The position numbers were made by a program, and so were the translations under genes. A stretch of DNA of 64,000 bases, from assembly GCF_000160575.1 (NCBI RefSeq), contig NZ_GG697132.1:186001-250000 (forward strand), read 5' to 3'. This document shows positions 57,157 to 64,000 of this stretch, piece after piece. The stretch's first letter is position 1, and every line of letters begins with the position of its first letter. Below the pieces are notes generated by a model. It was not told the DNA's origin. It did not search any database and worked only from the letters and a program-made list of their open reading frames with translations. This DNA is from Weissella paramesenteroides ATCC 33313 (GTDB lineage: Bacteria > Bacillota > Bacilli > Lactobacillales > Lactobacillaceae).

Positions 57157-57185
57157 ATTATACCGATATTTTTCAACCTTTGCAA
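57157..57185 (-). promoter_or_regulatory. Promoter of the seven-tRNA operon
   Basis: -35 TTGCAA (57180-57185), 17 bases, -10 TATAAT (57157-57162) on the minus strand. The rest of 57190-57330 shows no gene. Confidence 0.75.
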
Positions 57186-57330
57186 CCCTAAACCGCATAT
57201 GATTTTAATTAAATATACTATCTGGCATATTTTTAGATAAAAAGCTTATATATTTAAGAGATTGTGACACCTACTTATGTCTCATGCCCAACGAAATTTC
57301 TATAACTTAACACACAAATCAATTAGGTAA

Positions 57331-57359
57331 TTGCAACTTTGCGTCATTTCCCCTATAAT
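57331..57359 (+). promoter_or_regulatory. Promoter of tRNA-Cys
   Basis: -35 TTGCAA (57331-57336), 17 bases, -10 TATAAT (57354-57359). Confidence 0.75.
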
Positions 57360-57403
57360 ATGTAATCGTGGTGGTAATTATATTAATACATAACATACAA
57401 GAT

Positions 57404-57474
57404 GGTAGTGTAGCCAAGTGGTAAGGCAACGGTCTGCAAAACCGTCATCACGGGTTCGATTCCCGCCACTACCT
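57404..57474 (+). tRNA. tRNA-Cys (GCA)
   Basis: 71 bases; acceptor GGTAGTG/CACTACC, anticodon stem ACGGT/ACCGT, loop CTGCAAA, discriminator U. CCA is not encoded. Single-gene transcript. Confidence 0.95.
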
Positions 57475-57476
57475 TA

Positions 57477-57522
57477 TAAAAAAGGACAAATTGACAGTGT
57501 CGCGTCAATTTGTCCTTTTTGT
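57477..57522. terminator. Bidirectional terminator
   Basis: AAAAAAGGACAAATTGAC pairs with GTCAATTTGTCCTTTTT; shared by tRNA-Cys and the glycosyltransferase operon. Confidence 0.88.
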
Positions 57523-57533
57523 TTTATCTTTTA

Positions 57534-59063
57534 TTAATTGAGTACTTGTTGCCAAATAGTTGCCATCTTATTATCCGAAAATGTTTGGGCTTTATCATAT
57601 GCTGCAACAGACATTTGTGTCCATGCATCATCATCAAGCAATAGCTCCGTAACTTTTTGAGCCATCGCCAGGTTTGAACCATCAGGGACAATGTAACCAT
57701 TAACGCCATCTTCAATCAATGCGTGCGCACCATATGGCACATCAAAACTAACACTTGGTACACCATAGCTCATCGCCTCAACCAAGTTCATCCCCAAGCC
57801 TTCACCAACCGATGTTTGTAAAATAACTTGGGCTTGTTGGTAAGCTTTCTGCAAGACCGCTTCTGATACATAACCACCAAAAGTAACCCGATCAGCAACA
57901 TTTAACTTAGTTGCTAACTCTTGCAACTCATGCATAATTTCTTGTGTTGCTGCATATCCATAGTATGTCAATGTTGCATCTGGCACAGTTTTAACAACCC
58001 GTGCTAAAACTCGTAATGCCTGTTCTGGACGTTTTTCAGGGGATAAGCGGCCAACATAGAGTAATTGATGTGACTGACGCTCAGACAACGTGACACGTGG
58101 TTGTGCTAGTGTTTTTTCGTCAACAACAACGTCCGGAGCAACTTCAATATTTAGTTGTGGATAACGAGTCTGCAAATCTCTCTGTTGCGCAATCGTGGGC
58201 ACCAAAATAGCTGTAAATGCTTGGCCATATCGTTCTAATACATTAAGATACGCCGGATATAATTTACCTCGAACTGGATGCTTTGTATCGCTGGTATGAA
58301 TATCATGTAAATAGGCAAATTTGTGATTTGTTCCCTGAACACCAGCAATAATATGATCTAGGCCACGTCGGTCTGAAATTAACGTTGTCTCAGGCTGTTG
58401 ACGAGTAATTTCATTTAAAAAGAATAAGAATAGTTGCTCTTCTGTATTAAACCGATAATCATGGCCTAAATAATTAATCAATTTATACATGCTTGGTAAT
58501 AATTGACCATTTATATTCATGTGGGTGACCTCAAGAACTGATTCACCAGCTAAATTCAAAAATTTTTGCACTGCTAATTGACCATCTGGATGAAAGTAAT
58601 CAACTGATGATTTAAAGCCACGCCAATCAAAGTTTTCCCGCACAGTTAAGTTATCAGCTCGATCATAGTACAAAATGTCATTAACTAATCCGACTGTCGC
58701 TAGCATCACATTTATTTTTGCCACGACACGACCAGCATCTTCAAGGGTTGAATAGTTTGGCCCATGACCAACAATATGGTACTTATCAAGTGGAATTTGT
58801 GCTAACAAACGTAATGGTTGCTCTTGTCGTTGTACATCTGTTGTCCCTTGAAAATAATCATACATGTTTAATACTTCAGTCGCATGCAATCCGACAGCAC
58901 CTGCATCACGACTTAAAAAGCGATTATAATCTCGCGTAACATAAGCTGCCTTACCCAACATACCTTGTTGCGCTATCCGATTAAAAAACTTCACACGCTG
59001 TGCTTGTGCATGTTCAGTTCCTGAATTATAGGCAAATATATTTTCACTAACAAAGTAATACAT
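57534..59063 (-). CDS. Glycosyltransferase, GtfA/TagE type (second of tandem pair)
   Basis: About 509 residues from ATG 59063 (GGGAGGA upstream). N-terminus MYYFVSENIFAYNSGTEHAQAQRVKFF and a beta-rich N-terminal extension (about 90-200) are typical of GtfA/TagE enzymes. The GT-B catalytic part has LLYVGRLSPEKRPEQALRV and SVGEGLGMNLVEAMSYGVPSVSFDV (E-x7-E), then LIEDGVNGYIVPDG. Candidate work: adding sugar to Ser-rich surface proteins or to glycerol-phosphate wall polymer. Its start codon overlaps the stop of the paralogue (TAATG), so both subunits are made together. Confidence 0.85.
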   Translation of the reverse strand: MYYFVSENIFAYNSGTEHAQAQRVKFFNRIAQQGMLGKAAYVTRDYNRFLSRDAGAVGLHATEVLNMYDYFQGTTDVQRQEQPLRLLAQIPLDKYHIVGHGPNYSTLEDAGRVVAKINVMLATVGLVNDILYYDRADNLTVRENFDWRGFKSSVDYFHPDGQLAVQKFLNLAGESVLEVTHMNINGQLLPSMYKLINYLGHDYRFNTEEQLFLFFLNEITRQQPETTLISDRRGLDHIIAGVQGTNHKFAYLHDIHTSDTKHPVRGKLYPAYLNVLERYGQAFTAILVPTIAQQRDLQTRYPQLNIEVAPDVVVDEKTLAQPRVTLSERQSHQLLYVGRLSPEKRPEQALRVLARVVKTVPDATLTYYGYAATQEIMHELQELATKLNVADRVTFGGYVSEAVLQKAYQQAQVILQTSVGEGLGMNLVEAMSYGVPSVSFDVPYGAHALIEDGVNGYIVPDGSNLAMAQKVTELLLDDDAWTQMSVAAYDKAQTFSDNKMATIWQQVLN

Positions 59064-60661
59064 TATTGTTGTCCTCCCTGATAACCCGGCATTGCTGCAA
59101 GCTTCACTGGCCAACTTTCTTTAGCATCTGCCAATAATGATTGCCATGCTGCCCAAACAGATGCTTCTGAATATCGTTCTGCTGAGTCATAGGCACTTGT
59201 CATATACTTATCAGCTAACTTAGGATCACGAAGTACCTTTAAAATTGCTTGAGCCAATGCCTGATAATCACCATATGGCACAACTGAACCGTTAACACCA
59301 TCTTCGACAATTTCATTTGGTCCATAATTAACATCATATGAAAACGCAATTAAGCCATGCGAAATCGCCTCCATAATTGCCAAATTAAATCCTTCCATGC
59401 GCGAAGTTAGGCCATACATCATGGCATTATTCTGAACCTCATCAATATCTGTTGTGTATCCCTTTAAGGAGACAACATCTGACAAATGATATTCTTCAAT
59501 TACTTGTTCCACTTCACGACGCGCCTTGTAATTATCGCTCGGATCAGGATAACCATATAAGTCTAAAGTAACTTGTGGGAATTCCTGATGTACAATGCCA
59601 ATTGCACGCACTAAATCGTCCAAATGCTTTTCCCAGGCAATCCGTGCAAAGACAACCATTTTGCCAAATTGTCGTTCTGCGATTGGGACTCGTGGAGCGT
59701 CCAACAGGCGTTCGGGCACAATCCCAACTGGAATGGTAAACAACTTTGTCTTCGGCTGAAAACGCGCTCGAACATCAGCTGTTTGCTTATATGTAGCTGA
59801 CACAACCGCATCATACCCATCAATATTATGCAATGAAAACTCGTAATTATTATTCAATAATGGTGCTGCTGGATTTTGGGCATCTGCGGTATGCGCATTA
59901 TGCAAATGAAATACTGTATACGCTGGCTTTTTAAGGTGCAATAGCCCCCAGTCTCCTAAGTGTGCACGGTCTGCAATGAAAACATTCGGTTGATCAAGTG
60001 ACCAATAATCATCATTCAGGCAGTCAAAGAAATACTTCGTTAATTCTGCTAAAGTATCAAATTGGTAAACTTGGTCATTACGATCAATCAATCGCCATCC
60101 TGTTTTAATGGTTTCACCACGCATGGTCTTTTTATGAAATGCTTCTATTACTGTACGACCGGATGGCGTTTGCCAAGTTTCAGTACCTATTTTGTTGTCG
60201 GGTGTATACCATTGTTGTAGCGATATAAATCCTCGTGAATCATAATGATCGACACGATAAAGGTTATTAAAACCATCAAACCACTCAACGGATTTCACTT
60301 GACGGTCAGCGTCAACATTGTAGTTCACACGTGCAACTAATTGTTCATTTGATTGCACTAAATAACGTGACTTTTCTGCATCATCAGTCATTTTGATATT
60401 TAAAACACCAAACTCGATATCCTGTACTTGTACTTTTTTCGCTGCAATTTGCGTTGCCTCTTGAAAGTAATCAAACATATTAATCAACTGATCGTCAGCA
60501 ATGCCGGCATTATTAGCATTAATATGCGCATTCGGATCCCAATCACGTAAGACCACCATGACTGGTTCTTCATTTTTATTAAATAAATCCAATCGTTTCA
60601 ATTCAGCATGCTCAATACCTGACTTTTGTTTCGGCATGGTTGCATTAATAAAAAAATTCAT
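59063..60661 (-). CDS. Glycosyltransferase, GtfB/TagE-like paralogue (first of tandem pair)
   Basis: 532 residues, same layout: MNFFINATMPKQKSGIEHAELKRLDLF, an extended N-terminal beta domain, then VVFARIAWEKHLDDLVRAIGI and TSRMEGFNLAIMEAISHGLIAFSYDVNYGPNEIVEDGVNGSVVP. In GtfA-GtfB complexes one partner is catalytic and the other a substrate-binding subunit. In lactobacilli, similar tandem TagE pairs glycosylate secreted proteins or teichoic acid. No SecA2 or serine-rich adhesin gene is in the window. Confidence 0.83.
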   Translation of the reverse strand: MNFFINATMPKQKSGIEHAELKRLDLFNKNEEPVMVVLRDWDPNAHINANNAGIADDQLINMFDYFQEATQIAAKKVQVQDIEFGVLNIKMTDDAEKSRYLVQSNEQLVARVNYNVDADRQVKSVEWFDGFNNLYRVDHYDSRGFISLQQWYTPDNKIGTETWQTPSGRTVIEAFHKKTMRGETIKTGWRLIDRNDQVYQFDTLAELTKYFFDCLNDDYWSLDQPNVFIADRAHLGDWGLLHLKKPAYTVFHLHNAHTADAQNPAAPLLNNNYEFSLHNIDGYDAVVSATYKQTADVRARFQPKTKLFTIPVGIVPERLLDAPRVPIAERQFGKMVVFARIAWEKHLDDLVRAIGIVHQEFPQVTLDLYGYPDPSDNYKARREVEQVIEEYHLSDVVSLKGYTTDIDEVQNNAMMYGLTSRMEGFNLAIMEAISHGLIAFSYDVNYGPNEIVEDGVNGSVVPYGDYQALAQAILKVLRDPKLADKYMTSAYDSAERYSEASVWAAWQSLLADAKESWPVKLAAMPGYQGGQQ

Positions 60662-60675
60662 TTGTTTCGCCTTTC

Positions 60676-60718
60676 AGAAGTTGGGACAAAAGAAAATGTT
60701 CCAACTTTTTTGCTAAAA
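60676..60718. terminator. Intercistronic hairpin of the TTGGGACA family
   Basis: AGAAGTTGGGACA pairs with TGTTCCAACTTTTTT. The T-run is on the plus-strand side; on the minus strand the stem is followed by CTGAAAGGCG, the ribosome site of the next gene, so readthrough from the upstream gene is plausible. Confidence 0.5.
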
Positions 60719-60730
60719 ATATCTTAATTC

Positions 60731-61600
60731 TTACGCAAACTGTGACCACAATCTCACTATGGCTTGTGTACCTGCATCGGCTAACTTATTTTCATCTGCC
60801 AGCTTTGCATAAAGTTGCTCAGCTAATGCTGTCATCGGTAAATCAAGCTGCATTTTTTGTGCCTCATCTAATGCAATGCGCAAATCCTTAATAAAATGCT
60901 TCACATAAAATCCCGGGGCATAATCTCCAGCCAAAATACGTGGTCCGTAGTTATCTAACGACCAATTTTGCGCAGCACCACCACCTAATGTTTGCAAAAC
61001 TTGTTCAACATCAAGGTCTGCCGCCTTAGCATAACTCATGGTTTCCGCCATTCCTAACATCGTCCCTGCCACCATAATTTGGTTAGCCATTTTTGCATGC
61101 TGGCCACGACCAGCACTACCAAATAAAGTATTAGCTTTTGAAATAACTTGGAAAATTGGCTGTAACTCATCAAAGGCTGATTTTTCACCACCAACCATGA
61201 TCGTTAAGGTACCATTCTTTGCACCAGTATCCCCACCTGAAACAGGTGCATCCAAGACCGTTACCTGTTGCTTAGCACCCGCTTTAGCAAGTTCTGTTGC
61301 CAAAGTGGGTGTTGAAGTTGTCATGTCGACAACGATTTGACCAGCATGGGCACCTGCAAAAATACCGTTCTCACCATAAAATTGACTTTCAACATCTTTT
61401 GGATAGCCAACCATTATCATCACAACGTCTGCAACTTGAGCAATTTGCCGTGGTGAATCTTGCCAAATTGCACCATGATCAATTACTGTTTGTGCATGCG
61501 CCTTCGTACGGTTATAAACATAGACCTCATAGTTTGCTTGCAATAAATTATTGATAATGCCACTTCCCATGACACCTGTACCGATAAAGCCAATTTTCAT
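60731..61600 (-). CDS. Beta-hydroxyacid dehydrogenase (GarR/3-hydroxyisobutyrate dehydrogenase type)
   Basis: 289 residues. NADP-binding MKIGFIGTGVMGSGIINNLLQANYEVYVYNRT (Arg-Thr after strand 2 suggests NADP), substrate loop VLDAPVSGGDTGAKNGTLTIMVGG, and catalytic Lys in GQHAKMANQIMVAGTM. Typical reductions are tartronate semialdehyde or succinic semialdehyde to hydroxyacids. Lies between xpt and the glycosyltransferase pair; no pathway partner near. Confidence 0.9.
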   Translation of the reverse strand: MKIGFIGTGVMGSGIINNLLQANYEVYVYNRTKAHAQTVIDHGAIWQDSPRQIAQVADVVMIMVGYPKDVESQFYGENGIFAGAHAGQIVVDMTTSTPTLATELAKAGAKQQVTVLDAPVSGGDTGAKNGTLTIMVGGEKSAFDELQPIFQVISKANTLFGSAGRGQHAKMANQIMVAGTMLGMAETMSYAKAADLDVEQVLQTLGGGAAQNWSLDNYGPRILAGDYAPGFYVKHFIKDLRIALDEAQKMQLDLPMTALAEQLYAKLADENKLADAGTQAIVRLWSQFA

Positions 61601-61699
61601 CTCAAACGCCCCCTGTTTGTTATATTGCTTCTATTTTACCTTGACTGACTTAAAAAATAAAAAGGCTATTACTAAAAATATTTATATGCTATAAAAAAA

Positions 61700-61908
61700 G
61701 AGATTGGCACAAAAGAAAATGTTCCAACCCCTTTAATCCAAATTATTTTAATTATAAGCATGTAAATTTTACAGCATAAACGCGTTCCAAAAGTCTGAAG
61801 CCTCAATGTAACGCAATTTACGCAATCCCTGTCCTTCGCTTTGCTACGGCCAAAAATGACGCAAATCACGTTACACACCGGCTTCAAAACAACTTTTGTC
61901 TCGCTCTC
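61700..61908. repeat. ~210-bp nested inverted-repeat element
   Basis: Outer arms GAGATTGGCACAAAAG (61700-61715) and the complement of 61893-61908 (GAGAGCGAGACAAAAG) match at 12 of 16 positions. Inner arms: CAAAAGT (61788-61794)/ACTTTTG (61892-61898), GAAGCC (61797-61802)/GGCTTC (61880-61885), GTAACG (61808-61813)/CGTTAC (61869-61874). It contains a TTGGGACA-family half hairpin. It fills the gap after xpt (61601-61914), where no gene is seen. Confidence 0.65.
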
Positions 61909-61914
61909 AAAAAA

Positions 61915-62487
61915 TTAGTCAGCAAATACAACTTGACCATTTTCAAAAGCTGCAATGCGTGCTAATGACTCAACATGAACACCTTGATCATCTAACATTG
62001 CGCGACCCTTTTGGAATGTCTTTTCAACGACAATACCGACACCAATCACTTCTGCTTGGGCAGCTTCAGCAATTTCCATCAAACCAGTCACTGCCTGTCC
62101 GTTTGCCAAGAAATCATCTATTAGAAGAACGCGCTCACCTTCGTGTAAGAAACGCTTATCGATCATCACGTGATTTGTTTCTTGCTTTGTAAATGAGTAA
62201 ACATCAGCAACATATGATTCGGCTGATAACGTAATTGACTTCTTCTTACGTGCAAAAACCATTGGTACATGTAGTGCTAATGCTGCAAAAACAGCTGGTG
62301 CAATACCTGATGATTCAACAGTTAATACCTTATCTACCTTTTCATCAGCAAATAGGCGGGCAAATTCTTCACCCAAAGCTTGCATTAACTCAGGATCAAC
62401 TTGATGGTTCAAGAAATTATCAACCTTTAATACGTCTTCACCTAAAACACGGCCGTCTTGCTTGATGCGATCTTCTAAAATTTTCAT
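61915..62487 (-). CDS. xpt: Xanthine phosphoribosyltransferase
   Basis: 190 residues, normal length. PRPP loop VLLIDDFLANGQAVTGL, ESSGIAPA and FARKKKSITL are Xpt hallmarks. It converts xanthine and PRPP to XMP. Begins 5 bases after pbuX in the operon controlled by the guanine riboswitch. Confidence 0.96.
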   Translation of the reverse strand: MKILEDRIKQDGRVLGEDVLKVDNFLNHQVDPELMQALGEEFARLFADEKVDKVLTVESSGIAPAVFAALALHVPMVFARKKKSITLSAESYVADVYSFTKQETNHVMIDKRFLHEGERVLLIDDFLANGQAVTGLMEIAEAAQAEVIGVGIVVEKTFQKGRAMLDDQGVHVESLARIAAFENGQVVFAD

Positions 62488-62492
62488 GTCTG

Positions 62493-63797
62493 CTAATTAA
62501 CCTCTTTCTCACGTCCTGGTAGCAAAACGTTTAACAACACTGCTAACACTGACGTTATAACAACTGAATTTTGAATAACTAATTTTACTAACTCTGGTAA
62601 GTGTTGGAAAATTTGTGGATAAACCGTAACACCAATGGCTGCACCAATGGAAATTCCAGCAATCATTAAGTTTCGTTCAGCATTGAAGTCAACTTGTTTC
62701 AGAATAGTAATCCCCTGTACACCGATTGTACCAAATAGAATAATCATTGCACCACCCAAAACAGATGATGGAATGATTGTTGCTAAGGCACCAAATTTTG
62801 GTAACAAACCAATCAATAGCAAAATTAATACTGCATAATAGATTGGTTGGCGTGTCTTGACACCTGACAAACGTACAACACCAACATTTTGTGAGAATGT
62901 TGAATATGGGAAAGTATTAAACAAACCTGACAAAATAACGGCTAATCCTTCAGCACGATATCCTTTGGCCATATCTTCATTCGTTAGCTTACGACCAGTT
63001 AAATCAGCTAGTGCGAAGTACACACCAGTTGATTCCATCATTGATGTCAAGGCAACAATCATCATCGTAATCATTGCTGACCAGTGAAAGGTTGGTGTTG
63101 CTAGGAAAAACGGTGTTGGCATATGGAACCAAGATGCCTCAGCAACTGGTTGCAATGATACTTGTCCTAATAATCCAGCAAAAACTGTTCCAAGAATAAT
63201 ACCTAGTAAAATAGCAATTGACTTTATGAAGCCCTTAGCAAAAATAGTAAATAATAGAATAATAATAATGGTTACTAATCCAATTGACAGGTTAGTTAAG
63301 CTTCCAAAACTTTTCGCAGCAGTATCCCCACCACCCCAATTTTGGAAACCTACTGGAATTAGCGTAAATCCAATAACTGTAATTAATGAACCTGTTACAA
63401 CAGGTGGAAAAAATTCGCGCAAACGGGCAAATAACCCACTGATTAGAAAGACAAAAATACCTGCAGCAATTGTGGCACCATACATAGCACCAATGCCCAA
63501 TGTACTACCGATATTGATTAATGGTGAAACTGTCTGTACAGCTGATCCAATCACAACCGGCATCGCAATTCCTGTATACCGTGTGCCTTTGATTTGGAAT
63601 AACGTACCAATCGCTGTCATAAAAATATCAGCTGAAATTAAATACGCCATTTGTTGCGCATTAAAATGTAATGCTGCTCCAATTAACAATGGCACTAAAA
63701 TACCACCAGAATACATTGCCAAAACATGTTGTAATCCTAAAATAAGATTACGTAATTTACCAAAACGTCCTGTCGATGTTCGTGTGCTCGACTCCAT
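62493..63797 (-). CDS. pbuX: Xanthine permease (NCS2 family)
   Basis: 434 residues from ATG 63797 (GGAGGAG upstream). About 14 membrane helices starting LILGLQHVLAMYSGGILVPLLIG; the NCS2 signature region and the MESTGVYFALADLTGR loop with the substrate-binding Glu are present. Imports xanthine with protons. The longer frame to 63881 would overlap the riboswitch terminator and is rejected. Confidence 0.93.
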   Translation of the reverse strand: MESSTRTSTGRFGKLRNLILGLQHVLAMYSGGILVPLLIGAALHFNAQQMAYLISADIFMTAIGTLFQIKGTRYTGIAMPVVIGSAVQTVSPLINIGSTLGIGAMYGATIAAGIFVFLISGLFARLREFFPPVVTGSLITVIGFTLIPVGFQNWGGGDTAAKSFGSLTNLSIGLVTIIIILLFTIFAKGFIKSIAILLGIILGTVFAGLLGQVSLQPVAEASWFHMPTPFFLATPTFHWSAMITMMIVALTSMMESTGVYFALADLTGRKLTNEDMAKGYRAEGLAVILSGLFNTFPYSTFSQNVGVVRLSGVKTRQPIYYAVLILLLIGLLPKFGALATIIPSSVLGGAMIILFGTIGVQGITILKQVDFNAERNLMIAGISIGAAIGVTVYPQIFQHLPELVKLVIQNSVVITSVLAVLLNVLLPGREKEVN

Positions 63798-63859
63798 AAC
63801 TAAACTCTCCTCCAATATAGAAACACACGTAACCACTATCCCTATAGATATTTGGCAAT

Positions 63860-63990
63860 AAAAAAACACCCTAACACGCAAAAAGCATGCAGAATGGGTG
63901 CATCAAAATATCAAAACACTATCGGTAGTCCATCTCTTGGGAGAAGGGTAGGAACTCGTTGGCCATTCTCCAACAATTATACCGACAGTG
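63860..63990 (-). promoter_or_regulatory. Guanine riboswitch with terminator before pbuX-xpt
   Basis: Aptamer 63917-63990: P1 CACTGTCGGTA/TACCGATAGTG, J1/2 TATAATT, P2 with GGAGAATGG loop, J2/3 GAGTTCCTACC, and J3/1 GACTACC where the C marks guanine/xanthine rather than adenine specificity. Terminator GCACCC...GGGTGT plus seven T at about 63861-63902. Bound guanine would end transcription. The promoter lies at or beyond the window edge. Confidence 0.92.
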
Positions 63991-64000
63991 ATTACGTTTT

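Noticed and set aside
63226-63861. A 211-codon plus-strand frame opposite pbuX
   Set aside because: Shadow of the NCS2 permease; composition is typical for the reverse of a membrane protein gene.

Overview
The window looks like the chromosome of a low-GC, heterofermentative lactic acid bacterium. Gene content, the S-box (SAM-I) leader on metK, the pyruvate oxidase, the GlpO-type glycerol-phosphate oxidase and the LAB-style exopolysaccharide operon point to Leuconostocaceae, most likely a Weissella relative. The genus is an inference from gene content; no 16S gene is present.

Layout. 1-9.8 kb: the end of an ABC exporter gene, a VOC dioxygenase-like protein, a SHOCT/DUF4767-like membrane protein, a deoxyribonucleotidase-fba pair, two papain-fold peptidase-like proteins and pyruvate oxidase under a CcpA site. 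9.9-15.8 kb: an AT-rich gap with an IS3 relic, a decayed NmrA-like gene, a TetR/TauE divergent pair, metK behind a SAM-I riboswitch, and a DUF2325 protein with a small partner. 15.9-24.3 kb: a sugar-uptake locus (binding protein, two permeases, membrane protein, GH2 glycosidase, MsmK ATPase) facing an ArsR-type regulator and an esterase; the divergent promoter region carries a cre site and an inverted-repeat operator candidate. 24.4-27 kb: small genes, some broken. 27-32.5 kb: a translationally coupled glycerol operon glpK-glpO-TIM paralogue-aquaporin, plus a 42-aa ORF. 32.6-38 kb: PfpI/DJ-1 protein, sortase, then three insertion sequences (an IS3 with a frameshift signal, a truncated IS110, and a broken ISL3 with exact 8-bp target duplication). 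38-50 kb: an AT-rich exopolysaccharide operon (chain-length regulator, kinase, epimerase, priming transferase, glycosyltransferases, polymerase, pyruvyl transferase, flippase) with an IS30 relic inside and its phosphatase transcribed divergently. 50-56 kb: aldo/keto reductase, RmlB-like dehydratase, hydroxyacyl-CoA dehydrogenase-like protein, a cystathionine lyase behind an apparent cysteine-codon leader-peptide attenuator, and MntH. 56.4-57.5 kb: seven tRNA genes on the minus strand and tRNA-Cys on the plus strand. 57.5-64 kb: a tandem TagE/Gtf-type glycosyltransferase pair, a beta-hydroxyacid dehydrogenase, and the pbuX-xpt operon behind a guanine riboswitch.

The most interesting signals are the cysteine leader peptide before the lyase gene (54.6-54.85 kb), the divergent TIM and AqpZ-like channel in the glycerol operon, the overlapping cre/operator/promoter at 22.5 kb, a possible AUC start codon at 4479, and families of dispersed hairpins in 3' regions.
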